Shown here: positions 7,011-7,444 of the stretch, piece after piece
How positions within the stretch are numbered: position 1 is the stretch's first letter
Layout of the letters: each line of letters starts with the position of its first letter
NCBI GenBank assembly: GCA_964355365.1
Contig: CAYHEX010000224.1
Span: 1 to 7,444 of the forward strand
Direction of reading: 5' to 3'
Length of the DNA stretch: 7,444 nt
From: SCUN01 sp964355365
Lineage (GTDB): Bacteria; Acidobacteriota; Vicinamibacteria; Vicinamibacterales; SCN-69-37
Made by a program: the position numbers and the translations under genes
The notes under the pieces: generated by a model
What the model saw: only the letters and a program-made list of their open reading frames with translations
Database searches by the model: none
What the model was told of the DNA's origin: nothing

Positions 7011-7444
7011 ATGGGCCTGTCATTGGCAGTCGCGGACGCGCGGGACCGGGAGGCCATCTACCGGTTGCGGCACGATGTCTACGCGCTGGAGATCCACCAG
7101 CACCCCGCCAACGCCGAGGCACGCCTCGCGGACGACCTCGACGGGTGGAACACCTACCTGGTGGCGCGCGACGGCGATGAGATCGCTGGTTTCGTCAGCC
7201 TCACACCTCCGGGATCCCCGAAGTTCTCCATCGACAAGTACTTCTCGCGGTCGTCGCTGCCGTTCGCGGTCGATGCGCGCACCTACGAGGTGCGACTCCT
7301 CACGGTGCTGCCGAAGTATCGCGGCCGCCCGCTTGCCTTTCTGCTGATGTACGGCGTGCTGCGCTGGGTGGAGGCGCGCGGCGGCGGCCTGATCGCGGCG
7401 ATCGGACGTCGGGAAGTGCTGCCGATGTATGCGGAGTCGGGCCT
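7011..7444 (+). CDS. GNAT-like N-acyltransferase, N-terminal part (cut by right edge)
   Basis: 144 complete codons are present with no stop before the window ends. The start reads MGLSLAVADARDRE and then IYRLRHDVYALE (16-27). An 'R-H/Y-x-VY-x-x-E' segment near the N-terminus is common in GNAT-fold acyltransferases such as the N-acyl amino acid synthase and autoinducer synthase-like groups. A beta-strand YLVARDGDEIAGFVSL (51-66) follows, and then EVRLLTVLPKYRGRPLA (97-113), where the R-x-x-R-G-R pattern sits at the usual acyl-CoA pyrophosphate-binding loop (motif A). The end RREVLPMYAESG resembles the GNAT 'Y...GF' region. The acyl donor and acceptor are unknown, and a larger fusion protein is possible because the 3' end is missing. 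The gene is divergent from the VWFA gene across 108 bp. Confidence 0.72.
   Translation, partial: MGLSLAVADARDREAIYRLRHDVYALEIHQHPANAEARLADDLDGWNTYLVARDGDEIAGFVSLTPPGSPKFSIDKYFSRSSLPFAVDARTYEVRLLTVLPKYRGRPLAFLLMYGVLRWVEARGGGLIAAIGRREVLPMYAESG

Overview
The window is gene-dense, high-GC bacterial DNA (mid-60s percent GC by eye) with seven genes. Five are complete and one is cut by each edge. The best phylum hint is the secreted VWFA-related protein at 6015-6902. Its layout (signal peptide, short beta-domain with an 'xDF-like ... KEDG' segment, then a von Willebrand A-like domain) fits the VWFA-related family that is greatly expanded in Acidobacteriota. A soil or sediment acidobacterium, perhaps Vicinamibacteria-like, is my inference and not a proof.

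Layout: 1-31 (-) holds the first ten codons of a probable ribbon-helix-helix antitoxin-like protein. 58-1371 (-) is a UMF1/Atg22-type major facilitator transporter. It diverges across only 52 bp from 1424-3052 (+), a phosphoglucomutase/phosphomannomutase-superfamily enzyme. That gene converges, 18 bp apart, on a minus-strand run read from 6902 down to 3071: a secreted VWFA-related protein, a secreted M24 metallopeptidase whose start overlaps the VWFA stop (ATGA), and, after 38 bp, a Tat-exported multicopper oxidase of CueO type. From 7011 (+) a GNAT-like acyltransferase runs off the right edge, divergent from the VWFA gene. No intergenic stretch exceeds 108 bp. I see no tRNA, rRNA, CRISPR, insertion sequence or phage gene.

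How the genes fit together: the VWFA and M24 genes look translationally coupled and both products carry export signals, so they may form a cell-envelope or periplasmic module. The oxidase is also exported but appears to have its own promoter. The transporter and sugar-phosphate mutase share a very short divergent promoter region, with no clear metabolic link.

The most notable non-coding pattern is a TANNNT (-10-like) hexamer lying 6-9 nt upstream of ATG, with no Shine-Dalgarno sequence, at four gene starts (31, 1371, 1424, 4558). This suggests leaderless transcripts. The starts at 6902 and 7011 instead carry clear GGAGG ribosome sites. The most notable protein features are an altered sugar-recognition loop in the mutase and the loss of all recognisable metal-site (MIDAS) motifs in the VWFA protein. 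I found no clear sign of a wholly new multi-gene system.
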